Position numbers and translations under genes: made by a program
Notes under the pieces: generated by a model
Database searches by the model: none
Seen by the model: the letters and a program-made list of their open reading frames with translations, nothing else
What the model was told of the DNA's origin: nothing
Part shown: positions 31,401 through 41,589 of the stretch, one piece after another
Layout of the letters: each line of letters opens with the position of its first letter
Numbering within the stretch: the stretch's first letter is position 1
Source of the DNA: Platanthera guangdongensis
Lineage: Eukaryota > Streptophyta > Magnoliopsida > Asparagales > Orchidaceae
Length of the DNA: 64,000 nucleotides
Reading direction: 5' to 3'
Assembly: GCA_039583875.1 (NCBI GenBank)
Contig: CM077155.1
Location: 4,576,043 to 4,640,042, forward strand

Positions 31401-33915
31401 CATTGTTTGAAGATTATTCAAAATGGTGGTGCTAAGTCTGGAAAGCTGAATTATGCTTGCAGCGGCGATGAGAAGGTGATCTCCGAGGACGAGATTTTTT
31501 ACCATAAGGTAGAACAACTGTATAATTCATGAGGATACAAGACAATGATATTAACATATACAAATTATGTAATAATATACTCTCAATGTTTTTGATGTAA
31601 AGAGACAAGATTCGGTTTCTAGTGGCCCCGAAGATGCGGCATCTCCTAAATTATCACGGCGGATGATTGAGCACCCACTGTTATCGCCCGTTCGGGAGGA
31701 GATGAGTAGATCTTTTCAGACGAAGGTATGAATGCAACATGCAATAGAAGCCGAATGAATTTAGCTTTGCTTTTTTTTCTTTAAAACTAGTGATTGTGCA
31801 TGGGTTCCATGTGGGAAGTGTGACACAGTATATTATTGTCATTAATAATTGTTTTTGTTGGATTTATGGGTCCAATTATCCAGAACAAGTGTCCTCCTTT
31901 CTTTGATGTTCCGATGATTGACAAGACTGTCGATGCCACCTGGAACAAGGAAACATTACATGGAAAGATTGCAGCTGCTGAAGGTATTCATTCATTTGCT
32001 CTCAACTATCTCTTCCATCTTTTCATTTCCTTCTTTCTTTTGAATTATAAACAGAAATAGCCCCATATTGGCTACAAAATACTTTGAAAACATTATCTAA
32101 ATGTGTTTTTAGAGTAGCTTTTGGCAAGTACTTAACTTCAACTTGTTAGATTCCTTTACCTTTCCATTTGTTAAGTATTGGTTCTTGCCCTAGGGCTTGA
32201 TAACATTAGTAGGACCTCTTTTCCATTTTTGAAATTACAGAAACCTTATAGTTAAGTTTGCGGCGTTAGAAGACGCCTTCTCCCAATCAGCATACATTAC
32301 GACTCCCCGGGGGATTTAATGTACTAAAAGTTAACAATATAAGCTCCGAGGAGAGATTTTGGTAGTTTCAAAACGTTGAGGAGACGTCTCTGTAATTATG
32401 CACAATTCTAGGGGAGATTAGTTATAATATAAACCCTTAGTGGACATTTTGGTAATTTCAAAAAGTAGAGGAGAAGTCTCTGCAATTATGCAAAGCCCCA
32501 GTTTAGGTCTCTGTAATTAATTTTTTTCCATTATAAGAAAGTATCCTTTTTCTTTTTAAACTATCTTCTTTGGCATTAGAAACTTCTCAAATTTTTTCCT
32601 TTTATTCTATTGTTTCGAACCATAATTCTCATTTTCCATTCATTATTTTTGAGTTTTGTACGAGATGTTAAACATAATATCCGCAGATCATTTTGAATAA
32701 ATTTTATAGAATTTATATCGGTGTGTTCCCTCTTTCTAATCCGCTTACATTAATATTATATTTTTGTTTCATTTGTTATTTTTTGCCTTTTCTTATGTGG
32801 ATTTAAGAGTGAGTGAAAAAATTACATTAGGATGACTGCATGACTAAATTTAGAAGAATGATGTCCCTTACAAGAACTCACACAATCCCCTTGAGCTGAG
32901 ATCTTTCCAGGCGCTTAGCTTGCCCAAATGTAGTAGTTAAACCCTAAACTCACAGATTGAGCATTCTTCTCTTGTTCGAGAAGGTAACAATGGAACGTAC
33001 CTCTAATTTGTGCAGGTCATTATGATTGCAATCACGAGAAGTTGAGCGGCGGGGTCATCACTGGCATAATGGCCTTCTTCATGGGTGTAGTCACCATGAC
33101 CAAAATGTCGAAGAACCTTCCGAGGAAGATTGCCCATGAACACGATGCTCGCTGCTCCAATGCAATAAAAAACAGACATGCTCCAGTTGCTGAGCCGACG
33201 GTCTCCAAGGCAGAGTTCGATGCGGTCGTGAGCCGCCTCATGGAGCTCGAGGAGAAGGTTATTGTTCTCAACAAGAAGCCCGAACCCTCTCAGGAAAAGG
33301 AGGAGATGCTCGAATCCACTGTGATTCGCGTCAAAGCATTGGAGTCTGAACTTGTTGCCACCAAGAAGGTAAGAGCATCATTATATTCTCCAATTACAAG
33401 GACCTCTCCTCTCTTTTTGAAATCACAAAATCCTTCCATTTGAGTTTGTAATGTTACAAGACATCACCACTCAGTTAACATACATTATCAGTGCACCCAG
33501 CTTGGTGGGTGGTCTATTGTACTAAAAATTAACAATATAAACTCAGAGGTAAGGTTTTGCTAATTTCAAAAAATAGATGGGGGTCTTTGTAATTATGCAT
33601 AACCTAGTGGAGTTAATTAGCCCTAGTATTAGTCAAACTCACTAGTATTGCATCTTGTTAGTATTTACTTACAAGAAAATGTTTTTGATGAAGTAAAAAT
33701 CAATGACACCGATAATCACTTTTAGGCTCTCGAGGACGCACTTTCTCGACAGGACGAGCTACTTGCATACCTCGAAAAGAATAAAAGGAAGAAGAATAGG
33801 TTGGTAAGTTTTATAGGTTCTTCATAACAAATTAAACATAAATTTGTAATATAATTTGTAATGCCATCTGACTATGTTTCTTTTGTATTTGTAGAACCCT
33901 TTTTGCTGCTGGTAA
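19445..33915 (+). CDS. SFH: SEC14-nodulin phosphatidylinositol transfer protein (SFH type)
   Basis: Fourteen coding exons (19445-19490, 19580-19808, 29036-29135, 29956-30222, 30299-30376, 30468-30569, 30646-30695, 31222-31321, 31413-31508, 31603-31725, 31884-31983, 33016-33368, 33726-33803, 33895-33915) total 1743 nt, 580 residues, with GT-AG introns and no break. The N-terminus is basic (MGSFKKK). A CRAL-TRIO N segment lies at about 69-125 ([20 protein letters not shown]). The SEC14 lipid domain (about 145-310) has [37 protein letters not shown] and [13 protein letters not shown]. Exon 12 has a hydrophobic stretch ([13 protein letters not shown]). A Glu/Lys-rich coil follows, and the end KKNRLNPFCCW is the nodulin-like tail that binds phosphoinositides in relatives. 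Such proteins promote phosphoinositide signalling at the plasma membrane in polar growth. The start resembles family starts (MS...LDR), but the leader exon is open upstream. Intron 2 is 9227 bp because of gypsy-2. Confidence 0.93.
19836..20045. repeat. Intronic repeat family, copy 1 (SFH intron 2)
   Basis: Contains CCCCTCTAGCTTCACATC, CCTCCCCTCTATCTTTCAAG, GTTAACATACATGTA and then CAAACTTAGAGGAGAGGTTTT. The same set of words occurs near 28600, 32240-32530 and 33400-33630, always inside introns of this gene. Confidence 0.55.
20083..20190 (+). mobile_element. Au-like SINE fragment
   Basis: The words GCACCGGGCTGCCC, GGGTAAGGTT, GGTGGGACCCTTCTCC and GCGTGGAGG resemble the 3' half of the common plant Au SINE. 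The order is rearranged: the usual tail motif comes first, as if the end of one copy is joined to a second partial copy. No A/B box promoter was recognised. Confidence 0.4.
20191..21195. other. SFH intron 2, left of gypsy-2
   Basis: AT-rich intron sequence. Short repeats include ACAGCTGTAA / TTACAACTGTA words at 20240-20360 and several CAGATGCAAGAAACTAA copies at 20670-20770. No gene is visible. Confidence 0.45.
21196..21200 (+). repeat. Target duplication of gypsy-2 (left)
   Basis: CTTCC before the LTR start TGATG is repeated at 28390-28394 after the LTR end CATCA. Confidence 0.85.
21201..21980 (-). repeat. Gypsy-2 left LTR (3' LTR), shortened
   Basis: 780 bp, TGATG...CATCA. It matches the right LTR at both ends, but about 545 bp present in the right LTR (27190-27735) are missing here. 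The joint lies at ATGAAGTGGAGGGGAG near 21325. Confidence 0.9.
21899..22432 (-). pseudogene. Gypsy-2 C-terminal chromodomain segment
   Basis: Continues the pol frame after an in-frame TGA at about 22442, where a Gly codon is expected between IPASM and IHPVF. After [15 protein letters not shown] and a proline-rich linker comes [17 protein letters not shown], an aromatic-containing chromodomain core, which in chromoviruses directs integration to marked chromatin. The frame then runs into the LTR. One base change separates it from pol. Confidence 0.82.
22442..25285 (-). CDS. Gypsy-2 pol (RT, RNase H, integrase)
   Basis: A 947-codon frame. The protease end is followed by RT with [50 protein letters not shown] and the catalytic [11 protein letters not shown]. 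RNase H has [13 protein letters not shown] and [11 protein letters not shown], ending DALSRR. Integrase has a zinc finger ([14 protein letters not shown] then CRICQTAKG), [10 protein letters not shown] and the glutamate-bearing [14 protein letters not shown]. Changes from the common consensus include VLSQEG after GD instead of GA in RNase H, and TQTNGQ instead of PQTDGQ in integrase. It lacks an upstream gag-protease link in frame and ends at a premature TGA, so it is probably inactive. Confidence 0.9.
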   Translation of the reverse strand: MSFPWMSLMCCSASPGYSIVTSRALVARTRVFYDKGRKITLTPTQPRDRSKGVVKPSVITSASRPLHILRRGEFLRDSAESNVIYVIAATQVTEDTPADHPPAVRPLLGEFADIMSDELPDELPPTRDIQHAIALVLGASLSNLPHYRMHPDEHAELKQQVDELLRKQFIRESMSPCAVPAFLTPKKDGSWCICIDSRAINKITVKYHFPIPRLDDLLDTMTGAQIFSKIDLRSGYHQIRVREGDEWKTSFKTKDGLYEWLVMPFGLSNGPSTFMRVMTQVLRPYMGKFLVVYFDDILVYSQTQAAHLDHLRLLFGTLRQEKLYVNLKKCAFLSESVHFLGFIISSVVVSVDPEKIKSIRDWSVPKNIHEPRSFHGLASFYRRFVQGFSTIMALFTSCLKKGEFQWTPAATRAFEEIKERLTKAPVLRMPDFSCAFEVACDASGVGIGDVLSQEGYPVSYFSEKLNEAKQKYSNYNREFYAIVQSLRYWRHYLLSRKFVLYSDHQVIRYLDSQRKLGHQHAKWVEYLQDFHYVLKHRAGVENKSADALSRRVSLLQTMTASVEGLERLMLDYPTCPDFGGIYTALSRDPPDPVEGYQIYEGYLYRGSRLCIPQTSYRDYQIWELHVGGAAGHFGRDKSIAIVEDRLYWPGLKKDIARVVRHCRICQTAKGNKQNTDLYTLLPVPHRPWEDISMEFVLRLPRTLRKHDSIFVVVDRFSKMAHFIACRKTADATHVASIFMRDVFQLHGLPKSIVSDRDVRFMSYFWKTLWHKTGTILRFFSAHLTQTNGQTEVVNRSLENLLRCMIGEHVGGWDLDLPIAEFAYNRSTGLSPFHVVTRYDPRKPIDLVSSPLESRPSESTESFAQHLHDLHESVRRQIILSNENYKAHADKRRREQVFNIGEKVMVRVRPERLPSGSAKKLSARRMDLYSIISRIGTNAYRLDIPASM
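25347..27030 (-). pseudogene. Gypsy-2 gag and protease
   Basis: Starts at 27030 with [20 protein letters not shown] and breaks after [11 protein letters not shown]. The retrotransposon-gag core continues at 26334-25909 ([20 protein letters not shown], then [17 protein letters not shown]). A CCHC zinc knuckle [14 protein letters not shown] lies at about 25695-25740. An acidic linker follows, then the aspartic protease core [12 protein letters not shown] (about 25450-25480). Stops and frame changes separate these parts. Confidence 0.85.
27050..27061 (-). promoter_or_regulatory. Gypsy-2 primer binding site (initiator-Met tRNA)
   Basis: The minus strand reads TGGTATCAGAGC, an exact match to the usual plant initiator-Met primer site, three bases from the right LTR. 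Confidence 0.88.
27065..28389 (-). repeat. Gypsy-2 right LTR (5' LTR), full length
   Basis: 1325 bp. It contains the 27190-27735 part that the left LTR lacks, and shares with it the GC-rich GGCCGGCTAGGGCTAGGAAA region and the end GGTTCCCCATCA. The many G runs (GGGGGGGGG near 27860) differ in length between the two LTRs. Confidence 0.88.
28575..28640. repeat. Intronic repeat family, fragment (SFH intron 2)
   Basis: GCGCCCCTCTATCTTTTGAAATTAC is followed by TGTAAGATTACATTTCATGCAT. This is a short piece of the repeat seen at 19836, 32240 and 33385. Confidence 0.4.
28655..28900 (+). repeat. MITE copy A, left of SFH exon 3
   Basis: From CATTTGGCACGGTGGTG through GTGGTTATGA, GTGAACGCCTGACCTCACCT, TGTTCAAAACTAGC, AGTCATAACAGTT, CATTTTTGTCCAAAATCACC to GTTTCTCCAAAGGG. 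A second copy lies inverted at 29478-29695. Confidence 0.7.
29478..29695 (-). repeat. MITE copy B, inverted, right of SFH exon 3
   Basis: Its reverse complement reads GTGGTTATCGTGG, GTGAACGCTATTG, CCAACCTCACCT, GTTCAAAACAACTT, GGTCATAACTGTT, GACATTTTTGTTCAAACTCACC and CACGCCAAATGG, the same word order as copy A. Confidence 0.7.
32235..32535. repeat. Intronic repeat family, copies in SFH intron 11
   Basis: Words such as ACATTACGACTCCCC, AAAGTTAACAATATAA, GGAGAGATTTTGGTAGTTTC and GTCTCTGTAATTATGCA occur, with the last block repeated at about 32340-32400 and 32430-32490. It is a partly tandem copy of the family. Confidence 0.6.
33385..33632. repeat. Intronic repeat family, copy in SFH intron 12
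   Basis: Shares CCTCTCCTCTCTTTTTGAAA, GTTAACATACATTATC, AAAATTAACAATATAAACTC, GGTTTTGCTAATTTCAAAAA and CTTTGTAATTATGCATAAC with the copies in introns 2 and 11. Confidence 0.6.
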
Positions 33916-34740
33916 ATGGTGGTGGAAAGAAGAGGGAAACAGGTTGCCACCGGAGACAAACAGTGAAAAACTATTTTTATGTACACAATATTTGAAGTGC
34001 CGGTATCAAATTGGGGACACTCTTTTTATTCTTCTTGTGTATTCTACGTGCTCTCCGCTTTTACGGGTGATTGAGTTTTATGATTTATGTGAATTCCAAC
34101 TCTCATTTGTGCTGTACACCTTGAATAAGTGTCCTAACTATATTTGATTTTTATGAAGTCAAGTGATCAATCCTTGTGGATAGTGGTGATATTTTTTGGG
34201 GAATATTTCTTTTGAAAGGGGTATCTATCCACTCATAAATTTTGAGTTCAGTCCTTCCTTACAAGTCCTTCACCAAGGCTATTAACACACAAATTTTGAG
34301 TTCAGTCCTTCCTTAAGACTACACTATGTTGACTTCAGTCCTTGCAATTACTAGAGGTCCCTTGCTGTAGGAATATGACAGTAAAAATCACACATAAATG
34401 TGGAAACAAGAGCTCAAGTCAATATTATAGTCATTCTATTTCAAAATTACAACCCAAGAACATATTTATCAACATACCTTTTAGTAGTCATTTTGGGTGA
34501 CAGTTTCCATGAGAGCCAAGGTAAGGAGGAGGAGAGTGTCCGACAGTTGTGGATGAGAAAGGTTTGACTTGGTTTGATGGAAAGACGGTTATCTTGTGAT
34601 GAAGATGATGTGAAGGTGGACTTCGGGCTGATGCGGAAGTCAAATATAGATGGTTGCGCGTGAAAGTCAAGCTTAGTTGACGGTTAAAGATGATGTGTAA
34701 GTCGGTGATTGGCTAGCTCATTTTGACCTCATGCATGCTT
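33916..34740 (+). other. SFH 3' region and intergenic DNA
   Basis: The 3' untranslated region probably runs to about 34150, with T-rich stretches following the stop. At 34237-34320 a 25-bp piece, AAATTTTGAGTTCAGTCCTT..., is present twice about 53 bp apart. No further gene is seen before the MITE target site at 34741. Confidence 0.4.
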
Positions 34741-34750
34741 GCCTTAGACT
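34741..34750 (+). repeat. Target duplication of the outer MITE (left)
   Basis: GCCTTAGACT here and GCCTTAAACT at 52354-52363 flank the element, differing at one base. Confidence 0.7.
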
Positions 34751-34861
34751 AATCCGGATCCTTTGGAGTTCGTGCGGGAACTCCAAGGTGGAGTTCACTT
34801 TAAATAAGAGTGGGCCCGGGTGGAGTTCCGCATGAGGTTGAGACATAAGTATTATGCGATT

Positions 34862-34866
34862 GTTGA
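34862..34866 (+). repeat. Target duplication of copia-1 (left)
   Basis: GTTGA precedes the LTR start TGTTAAAATT and is repeated at 52265-52269 after the LTR end TTCAACA. Confidence 0.92.
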
Positions 34867-36534
34867 TGTTAAAATTTTCTCAAGCGTGGTCAGCAAGGTA
34901 GCCCAAACGTCAAATTAATATCTTCGGCACTACCCAATTTTCACGTTGAACCAGCGGAAAACCAAGGAACAAGGCTAACCCAACAAACAATGGAAGCACA
35001 AGCAGATCTTTTATTCATTCACTTCTTTACAACACGAGGCATACATAGCGAGACATGATTTCGCTAGTATAACAGCTGTAAACAGAAAGCACCAAAAACC
35101 CAAGCCGGGCGGACAGCACCGGAGTCCGCCGAGACCGTCGAGGTCGCCGAGGTCGCCGAGTCCGCTGAGATCGCCCGAGCTAAGCTGCAATCCGCCGAAT
35201 AGCCACGGAGTCCGCCAAAGCCGCGAGGCCGCGCGGACACACCGTTATTCGTCTCCTGCTGAAGCTGAACTGAGGAACAAACCCCCTACCCGCCTGAAGC
35301 CGGCGGACAGGTTATTGAAGCTGGCAAAGTTGAAACAAAGTTGACAAGCCGCAGAGCGACCTCCTGCTGAATCTGCAGAGACCACACAACTTCCAAGTAC
35401 TTGACCGAAGTCAAAGCCAAACTCCTGGCTCCTTGAAGCTACCCGTGCGACCTGCACACAGCAAACCGTCAGCCCTGAATAATTCCGCGCGGACAAAAAA
35501 ACTGAGACCGCAGCTCCTTGCCCAACCCAACTTACTGTTCACTCAAGTTACTGTAGACCTGCCAGGGGGGTCCTATTTATAGACGAGGTGAGGAGTGTGG
35601 TCACCGCCCTAGAGATAGCGACACCGCCCTAGCCCGCGCGATAGCAAAACACCGTCCGCCGAGTCCGCAAGGACTTAGACGGATACCAAGGAAAACCGCT
35701 AGGAGCAAGACAACATTGGCGAACCCTCATCAGTCCCCCCAAGCTATGCGGACAAGACATCAGCCCGCAAAGCCTCCAACCACTGCAGGACAGCAACCCC
35801 CTTCAATGGCTGTCCGCACAAACCCGAGGCAGTCCGCAAGACACAAGCCTCAATCCGCCACAAGTCCACGACCAAAGGTAGATAGCGAGTCCGCCCGGTC
35901 AACAACGGACTTGGCGGATACGGCGGACACCATGGTCTTGGCACAGAGTGTGACCAAGTCCAAAACCATCAAAGGCCAATGCGAGCATGGCAGACATAAA
36001 CTCCCGTCCGCCAAACACCCTAGCACAGACCGCCAGCAGTCCGCAAGCTACTCGCACACATGCCCCAACGCAGCAGCCTCCTCCCGGACTCCAAACACCA
36101 GTCCGCCAAAGACCTCCACAACAAAGCACCTGCCGTTACACCAGAGCTCGACAAGGCCTTCAGCCAAGCTCTAAGCCCAGTCCGCAACAGCCCATACCGC
36201 GGACACGCCAGTCCGCAAGCTTCCCGCGGACATGAGCCAAACCGCCAATGGACAAGCTTGCACCACGGCCACTGAGAAATGCACCAGTCCGCAAGCCTCT
36301 ATCTGCTCAGGCCGCTCCTTGAATAAACCAATCAGCCAACGCCTTATCCGCAGAAATCAGGCCGCATAGTCCGCGGACTTCACCTGTACAACCCGCTCAG
36401 AAGACAGCTGGCTTCCACTAGATTTTTCACCAGGCCGCTACAGCAGTCCGCCCAGTCCACCTAGTCCGCCAACGCTGTCCGCCCAGGCCGCCCGGCCTGT
36501 CCCGTCAACCACTTCCACTTCACAAATTTCAACA
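34867..36534 (-). repeat. Copia-1 left LTR (3' LTR)
   Basis: 1668 bp, TGTTAAAATT...TTTCAACA. It holds a cluster of GTCCGCC / CGCCGAG words (35100-35230 and on through 36480) and a TATTTATAG on the plus strand near 35573, that is a CTATAAATA promoter match on the minus strand. Confidence 0.92.
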
Positions 36535-36548
36535 CTCCCCCTTGAAGT
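36535..36548 (-). promoter_or_regulatory. Copia-1 polypurine tract
   Basis: The minus strand reads CAAGGGGGAG directly before the LTR, the position for plus-strand priming. Confidence 0.7.
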
Positions 36549-39500
36549 GGGAAGTGGTGACCAAGCCCAGCAAGCTGCGCAAGCGCTCAAAGGGCCCTTT
36601 CGACAGTGGCTTCGTGAAGATGTCAGCAAGATTATCTTCACTCCGTACATGCCCGACCAACAGAGATCCCTCCAACACCTTCTCCCTGATGAAGTGGTGA
36701 TCAATCTCTATATGCTTGGTCCTGGCGTGACACACTGGATTGTTAACCAGTTTGAGAGCACTCTCATTGTCACCCCGGAGTAAAGTTGGCCCTTGCACTT
36801 CTTCATGAACATCCTCTATAAGCCTCCTCAACCAGATGGCTTCCCGAGCAGCCAAGGCCGAAGCCTTATACTCTGCCTCCGTAGTTGAGACTGACACTGA
36901 GTCCTGCTTCTTGCTACACCACGAGATGCTAGCTAAACCGCAAGTGAACACATAACCTGAAGTAGACCTTCGATCATCCGAATCACCGCCATAGTCAGCA
37001 TCCGTGTACCCAAGAAATGCAAACTCCGAGTCCCTTTCATAGAGGAGTCCCATGTCAGAAGTCACCTTGACATACTTCAGAATACCCTTCGCCGCCACTA
37101 GATGAGATTGCCTTGGTTCAGCCATATACCGACTTACTCGGCCAACAACATAAGCGATATCCGGCCTTGTAATCGTCAGGTAAATCAAGCTCCCAACAAG
37201 AGCCCTGAACACCAAGGGATCATGAAGAACCATTCCCTCATCTCGTCGAAGCTTCTGCCCAGGTTCCAGTGGAGTAGAGCACTTCTTCCCTTCACCCATG
37301 CCGAATCGCTTCACAATGCGATCTGCATATCCTTTTTGGCTAATGAGAATCCCGCACTCCTTCCTCTCCACTTCAAGACCGAGAAAGTGATGAAGCTCTC
37401 CCAAGTCTTTCATATCGAAGCGTATAGCAAGCTCAGCCCTGAGCCTTGCTACTTTCCCCTCCGAATTCCCTCTGATGATCATGTCATCCACATACAGCAG
37501 GACCAAGACTAGTAGCCCCCCCCTTCTTCTTGACGAACAAGCTTGAATCCGAGTTGGAAGCAAGGTATCCACAGAATTGCAAGTACTCTGCAATCTTCCC
37601 ATACCAAGCTCTAGGAGATTGCTTCAACCCATAGAGAGCCTTCTTGAGTTTGCAAACATAGTCCGGATGCTTTTCAGAGACAAAACCAAGCGGCTGATCC
37701 ATGAAGATGTCCTTGTCAATCTATCTGTAAAGAAATGCATTCTTCACATCGAGTTGCCACAACCTTCATCCCTTGCTAGCAGCCAAGACGATCACCACTC
37801 TAACTGAAGTCATCTTCGCAACTGGACTGAATGTATCCTCATAGTCTTCTCCATACTGCTGTGAGAATCCTCTAGCAACCAGGCAAGCTTTGAACCTATC
37901 AATGCTCCCATCAGCCTTCTTCTTCAACTTATACACCCACTTGCAAGTAACCGGAGTAATGCCATCAACCTTGGGCACAAGGTCCCAGGTTTCATTCTTC
38001 TTCAGAGCATCAATCTCTTCTTTCATGACACCTTCCCACTCCTTCACTCTAGTGGCCTCGTTGAAGGTTGCAGGCTCTCGCTCATCCAGAGGACCTGCAA
38101 AGAAGCAGGAGACAAAGCTCACTGCATTCCCATCACAGTACCGAGCCGGAGGCTTAACAACCCTCTTCGATCTCCGAAGGGTCGGCTCCTTGCTCACTGC
38201 TTCCGTTGCTTCTTCGGGCTCAACTCCTACTTGGGGCAAGCATTGAGCAGTGCTCCCCCTGCTTCCTGAGCCAGAAGGCTCAGCCTCAGAGTTAGAAGCA
38301 ACAGGAGCTGCTGGTGAAACAACAAGCTCCTCTTCCAAGCCTTCAGCAGCCACCACCGGTGCTTCATCAACCTTGCTACTTCCGGTTAGCTCAACCGAGC
38401 CACCTCCATATGACGTCAGCTCGTCAAAGACAACATCTCTTGACACCACGAACTTCTTCGTCACAGGATCCATGCATTTCCATCCCTTCTTCCTCTCATC
38501 ATAGCCAACAAAGACAAGCTTCCTTGTCTTCGCATCCAGCTTAGTCTGTGAAGCATCCGGGACATGCACGTAACAAGTTGAACCGAACACCCTAAGGTGT
38601 CCCACACTCGGCTTATCCTTCAGCAACAGCTCAAAAGGAGTCTTCATGTTGATAGGGCTGAGTGGCATCCTATTGATGACATAAGCAGCACAAGACATCC
38701 CCTCCGCCCAAAAGGACCTTGGGATATCTTTCGCATGAAGCCAACATTTGCAGGTCTCCGTCAGATGACGGATCTTCCGCTCCGCTACCCCATTTTGTTG
38801 CGGAGTGTGAGCACAAGTAAGCTCCCGTTGGATCCCGTGCTTCCTGCAGAAGTTAGAAAACTCGGAGGAGACAAACTCACCCCCGTTATCATTTCTAAGC
38901 TTCTTAATCCGCAAGCCAAGCCGGCCTTCTACCAACTCCTTAAACTCCACAAACAAACGGAAGGCTTCCGACTTCTCTTTTAAGAAGTACACCCAAGTAT
39001 ACCTTGAGTAGTCATCAACCAAGACAAGCATGTATCTGCTTCTACCAAGGCTGGCAGTAACCGTCGGTCCCATCAGGTCGCCATGAATGCACTCCAATGG
39101 TTTCTTGCCCCTTGTTTGTGATTTATCAAACGAAAGGAGATGTGTCTTACCGTATTGACAGCCCGCGCAAACATGCCCATCACCAAAGGAGGACAACTTA
39201 GGCAACCCCTTCACCAAACTTCTACTAGCCATCGCCTTCAGCTTGTCCATGCCAACATGCTCCAGCCTCTCATGCCAGATAGCAGAGCTATCATTGACCC
39301 TCATACGATCAACATAAGAATTGGTGGCAAGAACAAACAAGTTCTTCACCCTCCTCCCTACATGAGCAACATCAGCCGTAACCGCTGATACGTTGCGAAG
39401 GAACCTCACGTCTGTTGGCCCAAACAGAACGTGATAACCAGCGTCCACCGCATTGGTCACCGAGAAGAGGTTCTTCTTCATGCCCGACACGTGATACACA

Positions 39501-39722
39501 CTCACTCCTTAACGTGAGTGGCCCCTGATCACTACCCAAAGACACGATCCTCTCTTTCTCTACTGCATAAACAGTATTATCAGCAGTGATAATAGCTTCA
39601 TTACCTGAGCATGCCTGCATGGAGGTGAACTTCGACTTGTCTCTGGTGAGGTGATGACCACACCCGGAGTCCACGATCCACTCGCTGTTGAAGTCCTCAG
39701 CAGACAAGGCCCGGACACAAGT
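36549..39722 (-). pseudogene. Copia-1 pol (protease, integrase, RT, RNase H), broken
   Basis: Protease WIVDSGCGHHLTRDKSKF (about 39640-39690), then a frame break near 39510. A 579-codon piece (39505-37766) has the integrase: the GAG-pre-integrase part IWHERLEHVGMDKLKA, CHXXC with CAGCQYGK, GDLMGPTVTASLGRSRYMLV and HTPQQNGVAERK. RT starts with WDLVPKVDGITPVTCKWVYK. Two in-frame stops lie near 37700-37770 (after AASKG and within the AFLYG box region). A run of eight C near 37508-37515 shifts the frame just before the catalytic LLYVDDMII. RNase H ends with CSKKQDSVSVSTTEAEYKAS and ARTKHIEIDHHFIREKV. Inactive as read; some breaks are in homopolymers and may be sequencing errors. Confidence 0.92.
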
Positions 39723-39727
39723 GCCCG
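39723..39727 (+). repeat. Target duplication of gypsy-3 (left)
   Basis: GCCCG before TGTAATAACC is repeated at 49582-49586 after GTTACA. Confidence 0.93.
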
Positions 39728-40729
39728 TGTAATAACCCCATCCGTTCATATGATATATTCTAGAAGGTCCGGCCGGGGCCCCACAGGATATACCACAAAA
39801 CAGTCGGTGAAGGTACAGGATGATACCAGAGTAGCGCATCGCACCTATCACAAGCATTCTAGCGGAAGCCTAAACTACTTGAACTCCTCATGAATGTCCA
39901 AACATAAAACTCCACATTTTATATATATAGGAATGTCTTACAATATGAACAAGCGTTGGCCTTATGGCCTTACATAGCTTTCACACAGTGGCCTAAACAG
40001 ATTGGCGCGCAGGCCGGCCACAATAAAAGAAAACACACAAAAGAACACACTTAGCCTTCGAGGGCTAACAGTAGCAGCAGCAGCAACACCAGCAGGAGCA
40101 TCAACCTCTATGCGTCCCGCTCGGCTCTCCAGCACCTGTGCAAGGACAATCCACCCAACGGTGGCAAACAAAAGCAACGGTCAGCGTTCAGCTGACCAAA
40201 TTATAACGACCCTACCCCTTCTCTTGGGGCAGCGGTATTTTTCCCTGCAGGCATATCATATCACAAGTATGGCAAGCTATAGCATCAAAAGGTGCTTTCA
40301 CGCACACAAGCCATCACAACCGTTCGCCACCCGGCCCAACGGTCCGTGCACTCAGGGCACATTCTTGGTGTTCTGACAACCTCTTGCCCACCACCGTATC
40401 AGGGTTATCACCCAACGGTAAATCTCTTGAGCATTTACTCCATGTCGTGCAGCCGGAGTTAGTCTTCGGACACCGGGATGGCCCGTAGCCCCCCCATTGT
40501 GTCATGGCGCGCAGGCCGAAGACTCTTACTATGCGCTCCAACAGACCACACTTTTTGGTCTCACGTCAGACGGACATAGCGCAGGTCGGATCCTCCACCC
40601 CCCGTTGCTCAAATCGCCTTGCCTTCTCCGAGTACAGCGTACTCATGGCTATATCAAAGGCGCGGGTCGGTCTCACCAATCCTGTTCCTGGCATTCAAGC
40701 CTGGGTATTTCACTATACCCATTTCCTCA

Positions 40730-41013
40730 CAGCAACAGCGGGTCTTTCCTGGGCGCACCAGTACTTCCTGTGACTCGCTCCACAGGTGGACACCGCACAA
40801 GCACAAATGTCAGGGGTCTTTCCTGGGCACACCAGTACTTCCTGTGACTCGCTTCACAGGTGGACACCCTATGACATCAAACATCACAAAAAGGGCCTTT
40901 CTTGGTCCCACCAGTACTTCCTGTGCCTCATTCACAGGTTGGACCCAAAACCATCACAAGGCTATTTTCCTGGGCTACCACCCCAGTACTTCCTGCTACT
41001 CCTTTTCGCAGGC
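40730..41013 (-). repeat. Four tandem LTR sub-repeats with CACAGG hairpins
   Basis: Four units of about 65-80 bp, each with TTCCTGGGC...CACCAGTACTTCCTG. In the first three, CCTGTG and CACAGG are separated by 7-8 bases and can pair. The same array is at 48115-48398 in the right LTR. Confidence 0.85.
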
Positions 41014-41589
41014 ATAACCCGTAGACGCCGTACACTACACGTTATCACAGAGTCTTCTCCGGTTCGTATGCAACATCACCAATCCAGACTAACCTGTCCA
41101 GATGAGCTTCAAACAGCATGCCTATTCCGTACTCCATTTCCGGATCTATATGCACAACAAAGGGGATTTCAAAAATCACCCAAACGACTCCCAAAAGCAG
41201 CCATCTCTTGGTGGGGGAATCAAAAGATATGCCAAAACGGAAGCCTTCACATGGCTAGGACGAAAAGTCGTTACCCTTGACGATCGCTTCGGTGCCATGG
41301 CCTCCAAGCTAGCTTGCAAGACTCGCAAGAGCGTTTCCTCCGCAACGCTGGCTTCGGATCTCTCGTCGGTAAACCGCAGCACCACCAGCAGCAGCCCCCT
41401 TTCTTCTTCCTCCTCCTTTTTCTCTCTCTTTCTCTCTCTTGAAGAAAGATGAAGGCCAAAGCAAAGTGAGAAATCATTCTCTGATTTCGGCCCTTAAGGA
41501 AAAAGAAGAAGAAGCTTCAGCCCTTGGATCTAGACTGAAGGAATGGACGGCCACGATTCTGCCAAAAACACAGATTTTGACCCGACATG

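Noticed and set aside
40002..41452. Frames of 110-164 residues inside the gypsy-3 LTRs (also 47387-48837)
   Set aside because: They occur in all frames of a GC-rich, repeat-bearing LTR and lack any known domain; both LTR copies simply repeat them.
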